64,000 bases of DNA from NCBI GenBank assembly GCA_947450025.1, contig CANFTW010000013.1, forward strand, positions 33,665 through 97,664, given 5' to 3'. The notes under the pieces were generated by a model that was given only the letters and a program-made list of their open reading frames with translations, made no database searches and was not told where the DNA came from. This stretch comes from Bacteroidota bacterium (GTDB taxonomy: Bacteria > Bacteroidota > Bacteroidia > B-17B0 > Aurantibacillaceae). A program made the position numbers and the translations under genes. Positions 37,563-45,519 of the stretch are shown here, one piece after another; positions within the stretch are counted from its first letter, which is position 1; each line of letters opens with the position of its first letter.

Positions 37563-37841
37563 ATGACTGCTATTTATATCCTATTCGTTATTTTAATCCT
37601 TTTATTAACGATTTATTTTTTCATCAAACGTGTTGAGTTTAGAAAATTTTTAACGGGTGCTTTTTTTGTGAGTGGAGGCATTCAATTGTATCTTGCTTTT
37701 GTCAAAGTATCTATCCCTATTGTAGGCACCAACATGGTTCAAAATTCAGAAATAGGTTATACCAGAGGAACACTACACCTTATGCTTTGTATCGTTTGTT
37801 TCTATTTTGGGTTTATTAAAAAAACAACTCCTAAAAATTAA
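37563..37841 (+). CDS. Small integral membrane protein, unknown function
   Basis: A 92-residue protein with about three membrane segments: 3-22 (IYILFVILILLLTIYFFI), 31-52 and 70-88 (LHLMLCIVCFYFGFI), with a basic C-terminal tail. No family is recognised. The stop is 13 bp before the start chosen for the next gene, so it is probably in the same transcript. Confidence 0.6.
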   Translation: MTAIYILFVILILLLTIYFFIKRVEFRKFLTGAFFVSGGIQLYLAFVKVSIPIVGTNMVQNSEIGYTRGTLHLMLCIVCFYFGFIKKTTPKN

Positions 37842-37854
37842 AAACACCTATTCT

Positions 37855-38529
37855 ATGATTAGTAAATACCAATTAAACATACTTTTACTATTAGGTAATT
37901 TAATAGGATTTACTCAAACATTTAAGGAGATAAAAAAATTTCCTTTAAAACAATTACCTATCGTAATAGACTATAGTCTTGATGAACAAAAGTATTATGG
38001 AGCGATTTATCATACCGATACACTTAAGATTCAAGGTGAAGATTCAACTGAACGTATTATTGAAGAAGTATATGAGACTAGTGTATACAAAAAAGATTCT
38101 ACCTTACTTTTGAGTGAAGATTTTGTTAAAACGTATTTGCTCTTTTCTAACGAATCCTTATATCATCAAGAAGATTGGGATCAAGGTGATTCAATAATAA
38201 ATCAATTTTATGCTGTTGGTTCTATCAAATTTTCCAAATCATACACTGGTATAATTTACGAACGTTTTTACATCTTACGATCTTTTCCTAATTCCGAAAA
38301 GTATCTTTGCATCTTAGATGCTCAACACCACTTAGTTTCAAAATTAAAAATAGCCTCATTTATTTTTGGAGGTTGGGGCATAGGCTATTCGGGAGGTAAA
38401 GTTCCTTGGTTCCCTTTTGAACTAGGAACCATTCAAAAAGATTTACATATCCTCATTCATCATAGTCAAGGTGATCCCGATACTTTATTTAAGTTGGATG
38501 TAAAGGGAAACATTATCCCATTGAATTAA
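37855..38529 (+). CDS. Exported protein, unknown function
   Basis: A 224-residue protein. I take ATG 37855 because it gives a clean signal peptide (MISKYQLNILLLLGNLIGFTQ); an earlier in-frame ATG at 37807 overlaps the previous gene by 35 bp and adds a basic tail. The mature part is beta-rich, with GGWGIGYSGGKVPWFPF (about residues 171-187) and a C-terminal strand pair. No domain recognised. The function is unknown. Confidence 0.6.
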   Translation: MISKYQLNILLLLGNLIGFTQTFKEIKKFPLKQLPIVIDYSLDEQKYYGAIYHTDTLKIQGEDSTERIIEEVYETSVYKKDSTLLLSEDFVKTYLLFSNESLYHQEDWDQGDSIINQFYAVGSIKFSKSYTGIIYERFYILRSFPNSEKYLCILDAQHHLVSKLKIASFIFGGWGIGYSGGKVPWFPFELGTIQKDLHILIHHSQGDPDTLFKLDVKGNIIPLN

Positions 38530-38555
38530 AACTCATTCATAAACAACAAAATCAT

Positions 38556-38585
38556 TTGTAAAGTTTATCAAATTTTGTATCTTTA
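38556..38585 (+). promoter_or_regulatory. Promoter inside the accessory cluster
   Basis: TTG at 38556-38558, 19-nt spacer, TATCTTTA at 38578-38585. It ends 7 nt before the ATG at 38593, so transcripts would be almost leaderless. The spacing is identical to the rpsO, 36.9 kb and 56.0 kb promoters. Confidence 0.55.
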
Positions 38586-38592
38586 ATTAACC

Positions 38593-39447
38593 ATGAGAAA
38601 AACCATAACGAGTCTTTTAGCCATCATCACACTTAGTGTATGCGCGCAAAAAAATCTAACCGAGGAAGCCCAACCTATTGTTGCCGAAGGAAAATTATTG
38701 TATAAATCAGAAATGGCTTCATGGTATGGAACAGACTTATTTTTAGAAAACTATAAAAACAGAGATAATATTGGAGGCTATTTCTCTTATACTGATAAAG
38801 ATATCTCTAAATGTATTTTCTTTTCAAAAGCAAATACCCCTAGGGTTATTGGCACTATATCATTTGACAGCACGTATAGTATGCAAAGTGCAAAAGTAGA
38901 CATAGCCGAAAGAGAATTTTCTAATTATGAGAACGACATTTATATCATTAGAAAAAAAGCGTTAGAAGAAGTCAATTCAGATACCTTGTTTAAATCTTAT
39001 AATAATACCAATCTTAATTTTATTCCATTAATCAATGGAAAAGAAAAAAAGGTCTATATTTTAACAGGTCCTCAACAAGGCGGCGTTGTTATTTTTGGAA
39101 ACGATTACTTATTAACCTTTGATAAAAACAATACATTAACACTTAAAAAACAACTACATAAAAACATTATACCTATCTACTACGGACAAAAAGAAGAGGA
39201 AGGAAAACAAGTTGAAGGTGCCGTGCATAATCATTTACCTGAAACAGGAGATTTTATAACAGCAACCGACATTTGCACTTTAATGCTGTATGAAAAATTT
39301 GCAAAATGGAAAACACATAATGTAGTATCAGAAAAATATTTAAATATTTGGAATTGTGAAACCAATCAATTAACTGTTATTACAATGAAAGTGGTTGATA
39401 AAATAAATAAAGACCAAGAAAAACGTCATCCTAAAAAAGTTGAATAA
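38593..39447 (+). CDS. Exported protein, unknown function
   Basis: A 284-residue protein with a signal peptide of about 18 residues (ending VCAQ). The mature part has beta structure and a stretch KKVYILTGPQQGGVVIFGNDYLLTF-like, of which the core ILTGPQQGGVVIFGND is seen at about residues 156-171. No family is recognised. It has its own promoter, and the next gene starts 2 bp after its stop. Confidence 0.6.
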   Translation: MRKTITSLLAIITLSVCAQKNLTEEAQPIVAEGKLLYKSEMASWYGTDLFLENYKNRDNIGGYFSYTDKDISKCIFFSKANTPRVIGTISFDSTYSMQSAKVDIAEREFSNYENDIYIIRKKALEEVNSDTLFKSYNNTNLNFIPLINGKEKKVYILTGPQQGGVVIFGNDYLLTFDKNNTLTLKKQLHKNIIPIYYGQKEEEGKQVEGAVHNHLPETGDFITATDICTLMLYEKFAKWKTHNVVSEKYLNIWNCETNQLTVITMKVVDKINKDQEKRHPKKVE

Positions 39448-39449
39448 CT

Positions 39450-39854
39450 ATGAAGACATCATTAATTAATTTTATTGTATGTCTATTGCTTTGCTTTATC
39501 GAAACAGGTTGCAAAAAAACAGCTATTCCTGATCAACAAGTTAAAATGATTTTTGGGAAATGGAAAGTGGTAAATACTAGTGGAGGATTTGGCGGTGGCC
39601 CAATCTGGCCAAGTGATAAAGACATTTATTTAGAGTTCAAAGAAACTGGACGTTATAAAAAACATGAAAAAGGGAAATTAGTTAAAACCGAAAAATTCAA
39701 ATTCTCCCCTGATAAAAACAATGCCAGTAAATATATCATTGATTATGATGCTTCTAGTATGCCTGATCAAGGTTTTAGCGCATCCCATGATACTTTAATT
39801 CTTTTTGATCGTTATATTTCTGATGGTGGATATTATGTATGTATAAAAAAATAA
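39450..39854 (+). CDS. Small lipoprotein, lipocalin-like fold suspected
   Basis: A 134-residue lipoprotein (signal with lipobox ETGC, Cys21). The mature part starts with IFGKWKVVNTSGGFGGGPIW, a W-containing strand as in lipocalin-like Bacteroidota lipoproteins, followed by a KYKKHEKG-like hairpin and ILFDRYISDGGYYV. No ligand can be inferred. It overlaps the next gene by 16 bp, which indicates translational coupling. Confidence 0.65.
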   Translation: MKTSLINFIVCLLLCFIETGCKKTAIPDQQVKMIFGKWKVVNTSGGFGGGPIWPSDKDIYLEFKETGRYKKHEKGKLVKTEKFKFSPDKNNASKYIIDYDASSMPDQGFSASHDTLILFDRYISDGGYYVCIKK

Positions 39855-40438
39855 TTACTCATTTGAAAAAATGCTTATCGGTTGGGATTTGTACCGTTTA
39901 CTTATTCTCCTTAATTCAATGTAATTCATCTAAAAAAGAATCAACCCAAGAAAAAGCTCCATTAACGATTGGTGGTTTATATCATTTTGCCCAAACAGAA
40001 GATACTTCATTTTGTAATTCTGAATTAATTATTGGTTCGGATTGCGCAGGTGGTGATTTATATTTTTCAAAACAACACACCGTCATTTTTCAATTTTATT
40101 GCCAAGTACAAGATAGTATATCTTATGATTTAGGAACCTATAGTTTAAGCGATAGTACCATTCAATGTGAATTTACACTCAGTTTCACATATGCATACAA
40201 CGAAATGGATTCACTTCAATTAGAAATTCATCAAGGCGTATTTCAAACAATAAAAACAAAAAGTAAAGTTTTAGTAAAACCTATTGTATGTTCTGAATTT
40301 CCTTTCTATTTCAACTTAACTTGGGAGAGTGATGGAACTTATTGTTATGTTTTAAAGACTGCGGATACTATAAGCTCTCAATTGTTTTTATCAAATATGG
40401 AAAAAATTAAGGCCTTTCAAACGTATCTCAAAAAATAA
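39839..40438 (+). CDS. Lipoprotein, unknown function
   Basis: A 199-residue protein with an extended signal and a lipobox-like LIQC (Cys28), followed by a charged spacer (NSSKKESTQEKAP). It carries seven cysteines in the mature part, unusual for the neighbourhood, e.g. FCNSELIIGSDCAGGDLYF. No domain recognised. It starts inside the preceding gene. Confidence 0.6.
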   Translation: MYKKIITHLKKCLSVGICTVYLFSLIQCNSSKKESTQEKAPLTIGGLYHFAQTEDTSFCNSELIIGSDCAGGDLYFSKQHTVIFQFYCQVQDSISYDLGTYSLSDSTIQCEFTLSFTYAYNEMDSLQLEIHQGVFQTIKTKSKVLVKPIVCSEFPFYFNLTWESDGTYCYVLKTADTISSQLFLSNMEKIKAFQTYLKK

Positions 40439-40485
40439 TATAATTTAGATACACCTAATCAAAAAACATTTTTAAAAACATCACC

Positions 40486-40950
40486 ATGAAACACATTTTA
40501 GTATTATCGCTTTTAATCTTTAGTTTTGGAGCTGCTAAATCTCAAACCAAGGTATACAAAGGAAATTCTACCAGCTACTCGGATTGTTTATATACCATTA
40601 GTAGTGATAAAATTTACCGAAATAATTCGACGAGCTATTCGGATTGTAAATACACCATCAATTCTAACAAAGTATATCAAGGCAATTCTACTAGTTATTC
40701 CGATTGCTTATATACCATTAGTGGTGATAAAATATATAAAGGTAATTCAACGAGTTATTCGGATTGCTTATATACCATTAGTGGTGATAAAATATATAAA
40801 GGTAATTCAACGAGTTATTCAGATTGTGTATTAACCATTGATGGCAAAAAAGTGTATCAAGGTAATTCAACGAGTTACTCCGATTGTTTAGCGACGGTAG
40901 ATGGGATTGTAAAATATACTGAAGTCGCTATTTTAATTGGACCTTATTAA
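40486..40950 (+). CDS. Exported tandem-repeat protein (6 x 20 residues)
   Basis: A 154-residue protein: signal peptide (about 1-19, ending AKSQ), then six nearly identical 20-residue units with pattern hYxGNSTSYSDCxxTIxxxK (residues 23-142), one Cys each, then a short unrelated tail. The units would form a compact beta fold with rotational or solenoid symmetry. I do not know the function. The DNA repeats with a 60-bp period, so copy number could vary by slippage. Similar short-repeat proteins exist in Bacteroidota, but I could not check the family name. Confidence 0.7.
   Translation: MKHILVLSLLIFSFGAAKSQTKVYKGNSTSYSDCLYTISSDKIYRNNSTSYSDCKYTINSNKVYQGNSTSYSDCLYTISGDKIYKGNSTSYSDCLYTISGDKIYKGNSTSYSDCVLTIDGKKVYQGNSTSYSDCLATVDGIVKYTEVAILIGPY
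40552..40911 (+). repeat. Six in-frame 60-bp tandem repeats
   Basis: The core GGTAATTCAACGAGTTATTC recurs at exactly 60-bp intervals. Units 3 to 5 are most alike; units 4 and 5 share more than half their length without a mismatch. The repeats encode the 20-residue motif. Confidence 0.9.
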
Positions 40951-40963
40951 CTTTTCCGAGCTC

Positions 40964-41155
40964 TTGAAAAAAAGAACGATATACCTTTTAGTTGGCTGTT
41001 TACTTGTAATCATCAGTATCATCACACTACCTTTAACATTTATATACATAACCTTAATCAATACTAATTTTTGGCCATTTCTGATTTTATGTTTAGGATG
41101 TTTGATATGGGGAATACAACTTATAGTCAAAGGCATTCTATTAAAAAATGAATAA
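40964..41155 (+). CDS. Small membrane protein, two transmembrane helices
   Basis: About 63 residues with two hydrophobic helices (IYLLVGCLLVIISIITLPL and FWPFLILCLGCLIWGIQLIV). No ATG is available; TTG at 40964 (reading MKKRTIYLL) sits just past the previous stop, and TTG at 40937 is an alternative that overlaps the repeat gene. No family is recognised, and the gene is small, so confidence is moderate. Confidence 0.5.
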   Translation: MKKRTIYLLVGCLLVIISIITLPLTFIYITLINTNFWPFLILCLGCLIWGIQLIVKGILLKNE

Positions 41156-41179
41156 GGGTATAATTAAAACATTAGCAAT

Positions 41180-41197
41180 CCTTATATTTATATAAGG
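41180..41197. promoter_or_regulatory. Palindrome overlapping a -7-like box
   Basis: CCTTATA (41180-41186) and TATAAGG (41191-41197) flank TTTA. TATATTTA (41183-41190) inside it resembles a -7 element, 21 bp before the gene at 41211, so it could be an operator or a promoter box. No -33 is seen. Confidence 0.3.
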
Positions 41198-41210
41198 AAA
41201 AAGTCAATCC

Positions 41211-41597
41211 ATGAAAGGTAAAATTTTAAATATACTATTACTCATCACTTCTTTTATAGGTTATTTAGAATGGAGTGGGGGAAATCATTTATTTTTATGG
41301 CAAGCAGAAAAAGATATTATCATTAAATTTTTCAATAGCCCCTCATCAGTATTACATCCTTTTATCTTAATTCCCTTTATTGGCCAACTATTACTGATTT
41401 TTACACTTTTTCAAAAAAAACCTACTACCATCATAACCTATTTTGGGATAGTAACTTTAGGCATATTATTGTTATTCATGTTTATCATTGGCATCATTAG
41501 TTTAAATCTTAAAATCATCAGCTCATGTATTCCATTTTTAGGATTAGCCATCATTACTATCCAATATCATAGATCATTAAAACTTATAATCACATGA
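41211..41597 (+). CDS. Integral membrane protein, unknown function
   Basis: A 128-residue protein with four predicted membrane helices (about 5-22, 43-62, 70-94 and 98-115). No conserved motif is recognised. Its TGA overlaps the ATG of the diheme cytochrome as ATGA, so the two are translationally coupled. Adjacency suggests, but does not prove, that it is a membrane partner of that cytochrome. Confidence 0.65.
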   Translation: MKGKILNILLLITSFIGYLEWSGGNHLFLWQAEKDIIIKFFNSPSSVLHPFILIPFIGQLLLIFTLFQKKPTTIITYFGIVTLGILLLFMFIIGIISLNLKIISSCIPFLGLAIITIQYHRSLKLIIT

Positions 41598-42523
41598 GAC
41601 ATTTTAAAATCCTTGGAGTATTCATCATTTTAGTGAGCGTCTCCTCCTTTCAATTTTCTTCAGAAATAGAGACCAACATCAAAACTCCAACATCAGATTC
41701 AAGTACCCATTGGCTAACATTATATGGCAAATATATTTACCAACATGAATCATGTGCGAATTGTCATTCATTAGTTGATACAGAACAATCTGTATACATT
41801 AGCTTAGATGGTCTAAGTGGCAAATATCCAAACTCTTGGCATTACAATCACTTACTAGAACCACAAATGATGGTTCCAGATTCTAAAATGCCTGTTTATG
41901 CTTATCTTATTGATAAACCATTAAATCAACAAACGTTTAATGCAATAATAGATCAATCAATTGTTCAACCTTCGGCGATTAACCCAAACACCTTATGGCA
42001 AATCTTACATGAAGAAGCTCAATATGTCGCAAATGATTTAAAGAAATATGGGATAGAAAACACCCAATCAACTGAAATTCTTGCAATCATCGCCTATTTA
42101 CAAAAAATTCCAGCCAGTCCAATCCGACGTCAAAAAGACTCTATTATAACCGCAGAGTATAAAAGGAAACAACAGATTTGGGATCAAGTATTAATAGATA
42201 GTAATCATGTTGTTATGAAAAATGCTTTAGATAAAACAAATATCCCAGCTGGAAAAATTATTTTTAAAAATAATTGTTCGGCTTGCCATGGGATTGATGG
42301 AGAAGGATTAATTGGTCCAAATTTAACAGATGAATATTGGATAAACGGAGCTAAGCTATCTCATGTGATCAATACCATAGTGAATGGTATTCCTGAAAAA
42401 GGTATGATGGCATGGAGAAATCAATTAACTCCACTTGAGGTTGGTCAAGTTACATCGTATATTTTTTCCATTAAAGGATTTAAACCCAAACATGCGAAGC
42501 AAAAACAAGGGATGAAAGAATAA
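41594..42523 (+). CDS. Exported diheme cytochrome c resembling a CcoO-CcoP fusion
   Basis: A 309-residue protein. N-terminal signal or anchor helix (about 5-20). First haem domain: YGKYIYQHESCANCHS with CANCH at 54-58, GKYPNSWHYNHLLEPQMMVP and the Met ligand in SKMPVY (M99), all typical of CcoO/FixO of cbb3 oxidases. Second: CSACH at 228-232, GPNLTDEYWINGAKLSHV and GIPEKGMMAW, typical of CcoP/FixP. No CcoN subunit is nearby. It is probably an electron carrier rather than a subunit of a complete oxidase here. An upstream small membrane protein is coupled by an ATGA overlap. Confidence 0.8.
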   Translation: MRHFKILGVFIILVSVSSFQFSSEIETNIKTPTSDSSTHWLTLYGKYIYQHESCANCHSLVDTEQSVYISLDGLSGKYPNSWHYNHLLEPQMMVPDSKMPVYAYLIDKPLNQQTFNAIIDQSIVQPSAINPNTLWQILHEEAQYVANDLKKYGIENTQSTEILAIIAYLQKIPASPIRRQKDSIITAEYKRKQQIWDQVLIDSNHVVMKNALDKTNIPAGKIIFKNNCSACHGIDGEGLIGPNLTDEYWINGAKLSHVINTIVNGIPEKGMMAWRNQLTPLEVGQVTSYIFSIKGFKPKHAKQKQGMKE

Positions 42524-42604
42524 GGTTAAAAATTCTTAATTCAAATAACAAAAACAAACCAGCAATAATAATAACCATACATTGCTTAATATAAAAAAAA
42601 TCAA

Positions 42605-43177
42605 ATGAAAACCATTTTTATTTTTACCATACTAATTAGTATCAGTGCACTTCATCAATCTTGTCGTTCATCAGATCAGTCCGATTTTGAAACACCACTA
42701 AAATTAACAACGAAAGATTCAGTAAAAAAATATTATACGATAGAAGCTTATAATAATACCAAAGGCATTTTAAGTACAGGGGAAGTCATTACTCATTTTT
42801 ATTGTCCTGATGCGATAAATGAATTCCCTCCTATAGATATCAAATCATGGAATAAAGTACCAGCTGTTAATAACCGTTTTCCCACTTATGAAGAAACCTT
42901 AAATGGAACAGCGATTCATCATTATGGCGAGAAGCCAAGCAAATTAGTTAAAGCCTACAGTTTAAGTTTGCCAAAATTAGCACGATATATTGGTCCTGTA
43001 TCAACTACTATTGCCTCACCAAAAAAAGACGAGCTAGTTGTGGTGATTCAAATTGTTCAAACCCCTGCTGATACTATTGTAGGATATAGATTTTTAAGCG
43101 GAGGAGTGGGGGGTTCAAAGATACGCGACTATCATTTTCTAACAGAGCATGAAATAGACTTAGTAACCAACCCTTAA
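42605..43177 (+). CDS. Lipoprotein, unknown function
   Basis: A 190-residue protein with a signal ending near HQSC (Cys20), a possible lipoprotein site. The mature part includes YYTIEAYNNTKGILSTGEVITHFYC and a glycine-rich FLSGGVGGSKIRDYHFL near the C-terminus (about 163-179). No family recognised. It is 81 bp downstream of the cytochrome gene. Confidence 0.6.
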   Translation: MKTIFIFTILISISALHQSCRSSDQSDFETPLKLTTKDSVKKYYTIEAYNNTKGILSTGEVITHFYCPDAINEFPPIDIKSWNKVPAVNNRFPTYEETLNGTAIHHYGEKPSKLVKAYSLSLPKLARYIGPVSTTIASPKKDELVVVIQIVQTPADTIVGYRFLSGGVGGSKIRDYHFLTEHEIDLVTNP

Positions 43178-43225
43178 TACTCAATTAAAATTATTACCAA
43201 AATTATTTTTTGAATATTTTCTATT

Positions 43226-44188
43226 ATGAAATTTATTTTAAGTATCATTTTAATAATCACTCAACTTTGGCTTATAGGTCAAGATAAATCGGTAGATAAT
43301 TCTAAAATTACTAAAACCTATAAGACCTTCATTAACCATAAATTGTGTGGATATGAAGAACACGATAAAAAAGGAAATATTATTTTCTCAAAAAACAATG
43401 GTATGAATGGGCCCATTACCATGTTATATGTTGCAGAATATGATTCATTAAGTAGAAGAACGAGATCTTATTTTGTTCATTCTAATCTTGGTTTTTCCGC
43501 TAGTGACATTGTATTTGAACCTTTAAAAATTAAATACTTTCATTTCTCTCTCGAATCTTCAGATGAAAACTCGTATAATAGAACATTTTTAAATACTGTA
43601 AATTCAAAAAAAGAATTTATGGAATTAAAAGAAACTAAAGACCTAATGAAAGGAAAAAAAGAACTTTCAAATATTGAACTATTAGATTCAACAAACCATG
43701 TCATGATCGAATATTATCTTTCAGAAAAAGGAGATACTAGTTCTATAAATACTTATCAATACAATAAAGACCATAAAGAAGTTTGGTTTCATTATGGAAC
43801 GATTGGATCAGAAGATTGGACATGGGATATTTATTCTATATATAATGACCATTTAGATAAAATAAAATCTTACAGAGTTTCAGCTACAAATGATATAAGA
43901 GATACTACTGAGGTTTATCAATATATCTATAATTCAAACCACCAACTTATATCTGAAAACTATTATCATAAGAAAAAATTCAGTCACAAAACCGATTATG
44001 TATATAATGAAAAGGGACAGCTTATTAAGGAACAATTTTATGAGGGAGATGAAGCGGTGATTGATGTGATAACCACTTATCAATATGATAAGAATACAAA
44101 GTTAGTTTCCAAAAAAGTATCTAAAGACTATAGAAATTCTAAAAAGCCAGAAACTGAAGTATGGGAGTTTAAAGCGACTTATTGGTAA
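43226..44188 (+). CDS. Exported protein with YD/RHS-like repeats
   Basis: A 320-residue protein: signal peptide about 1-18, then repeated strand pairs of the type YVYNEKGQLIKEQFY and TYQYDKNTKLVSKK (about 265-310), and NTYQYNKDHKEVWF earlier. These resemble the short tyrosine-rich YD repeats of surface proteins. No toxin or peptidase domain is seen, and the length is short for a true RHS protein. The function is unknown. Confidence 0.6.
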   Translation: MKFILSIILIITQLWLIGQDKSVDNSKITKTYKTFINHKLCGYEEHDKKGNIIFSKNNGMNGPITMLYVAEYDSLSRRTRSYFVHSNLGFSASDIVFEPLKIKYFHFSLESSDENSYNRTFLNTVNSKKEFMELKETKDLMKGKKELSNIELLDSTNHVMIEYYLSEKGDTSSINTYQYNKDHKEVWFHYGTIGSEDWTWDIYSIYNDHLDKIKSYRVSATNDIRDTTEVYQYIYNSNHQLISENYYHKKKFSHKTDYVYNEKGQLIKEQFYEGDEAVIDVITTYQYDKNTKLVSKKVSKDYRNSKKPETEVWEFKATYW

Positions 44189-44264
44189 AATTTATAAATA
44201 AAAAAATTACTCAAATGTTGATTATTTAGATTTTAGTATCTTCAGATTCATAAAAAGAAACCGT

Positions 44265-45425
44265 TTGAAATACATCACCAAAACTATATGGATTTTATCA
44301 TTGGTAAGTTTATTTACCGACATTTCAAGTGAGATGTTATATCCTGTTATGCCAATTTATTTAAAATCGATTGGATTTTCAATTGTATTAATTGGTGTTC
44401 TAGAAGGCTTAGCGGAGGCCACTGCTGGATTAAGTAAAGGCTATTTTGGAAAACTATCTGATACCTATAACAAACGCGTACCTTTTGTGCAAATAGGATA
44501 TATGCTTAGCACCATTTCAAAACCCATGATGGCCATTTTCACTTATCCTCTTTGGATATTTTTTTCAAGAACATTAGATCGTTTTGGTAAAGGGATTAGA
44601 ACAGGAGCCAGAGATGCTATTCTTTCTGATGAAGCAACTCCTGAAACCAAAGGAAAAGTATTTGGCTTTCATCGTTCATTAGATACCTTAGGAGCAGCCA
44701 TTGGGCCTAGTTTGGCACTGTTATATTTGTATTTCTATCCAGAAAATTATATAACGTTATTTTACATTGCCTTTATTCCTGGTGCATTTGCTATTCTTAC
44801 AGCATTCTTATTGAAAGAAAAGAAATCATTACTTATTGCAAAAAAAGAAAAACCTTCTTTTTTTGCAATTATGAGTTATTGGAAAACTAGTTCAACTGAA
44901 TACAAAAAATTAGCTATAGGACTATTAGCATTCACTTTATTTAATAGCTCAGATGTATTTTTGTTACTTCAAGTAAAACAAAATGGCTTAAGTGACTCCA
45001 TGGTCATTGGTGTTTATATATTTTATAATTTAATATATGCCTTATTTGCATTTCCTATTGGAGTGATTGCCGATCGGGTAGGGCTTAAAACTATCTACAT
45101 TATTGGGTTATTTATTTTTGCTATTGTTTATTTTAGTATGTCTACGAATAGTAATATGTATGTGTTTTATGCTTTATTTTTTTTATATGGTATTTATTCA
45201 GCTGCAACAGAAGGAATTTCCAAAGCATGGATTTCAAATATTACACCTAAACAAGATACTGCTTCTGCCATAGGAGCATATGCAGGCTTACAAAGTATTT
45301 GCACCATGCTAGCAAGCTCAATAACAGGTATTATCTGGTTTAAATTTGGGTCGGCAACTGCCTTCATATTGACAGGCAGTATGACTGTGTTGGTAATGAT
45401 ATATTTCATGACCATTAAAAAATAG
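44265..45425 (+). CDS. MFS transporter
   Basis: A 386-residue polytopic membrane protein, 11-12 helices. The loop between helices 2 and 3 (GYFGKLSDTYNKRVPF) is the MFS motif A, and LDRFGKGIRTGARDAILSD is a conserved subgroup motif. The second half has a matching loop at GVIADRVGLK. The substrate is not readable. The start is TTG at 44265, since no ATG precedes the first helix. It ends near a bidirectional hairpin and is the last plus-strand gene before dnaB. Confidence 0.88.
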   Translation: MKYITKTIWILSLVSLFTDISSEMLYPVMPIYLKSIGFSIVLIGVLEGLAEATAGLSKGYFGKLSDTYNKRVPFVQIGYMLSTISKPMMAIFTYPLWIFFSRTLDRFGKGIRTGARDAILSDEATPETKGKVFGFHRSLDTLGAAIGPSLALLYLYFYPENYITLFYIAFIPGAFAILTAFLLKEKKSLLIAKKEKPSFFAIMSYWKTSSTEYKKLAIGLLAFTLFNSSDVFLLLQVKQNGLSDSMVIGVYIFYNLIYALFAFPIGVIADRVGLKTIYIIGLFIFAIVYFSMSTNSNMYVFYALFFLYGIYSAATEGISKAWISNITPKQDTASAIGAYAGLQSICTMLASSITGIIWFKFGSATAFILTGSMTVLVMIYFMTIKK

Positions 45426-45472
45426 CTCCATATTAAAATTAGAGTTCTAGTTTATTAAACTACTGCAGTAAA

Positions 45473-45505
45473 TAATAAGAGCCATGATTAACATGGCTCT
45501 TATTA
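45473..45505. terminator. Bidirectional terminator between the MFS gene and dnaB
   Basis: A perfect 14-bp stem TAATAAGAGCCATG (45473-45486) with CATGGCTCTTATTA (45492-45505), loop ATTAA; T-rich on both sides. Confidence 0.85.
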
Positions 45506-45519
45506 TAAAACATTTCTGA

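Noticed and set aside
37807-37854. N-terminal extension of the 37.8 kb gene
   Set aside because: It overlaps the previous gene and adds a basic tail ahead of a clean signal peptide that begins at 37855.
40526-40834. Overlapping frame in the repeat gene
   Set aside because: It is a +1 shadow of the 60-bp repeats with low-complexity Ile-rich product and no signal of its own.
40552-40911. CRISPR-like regular repeats at 60-bp spacing
   Set aside because: The whole 60-bp unit repeats with no unique spacers, and it is one open reading frame with a signal peptide. It is a protein repeat.
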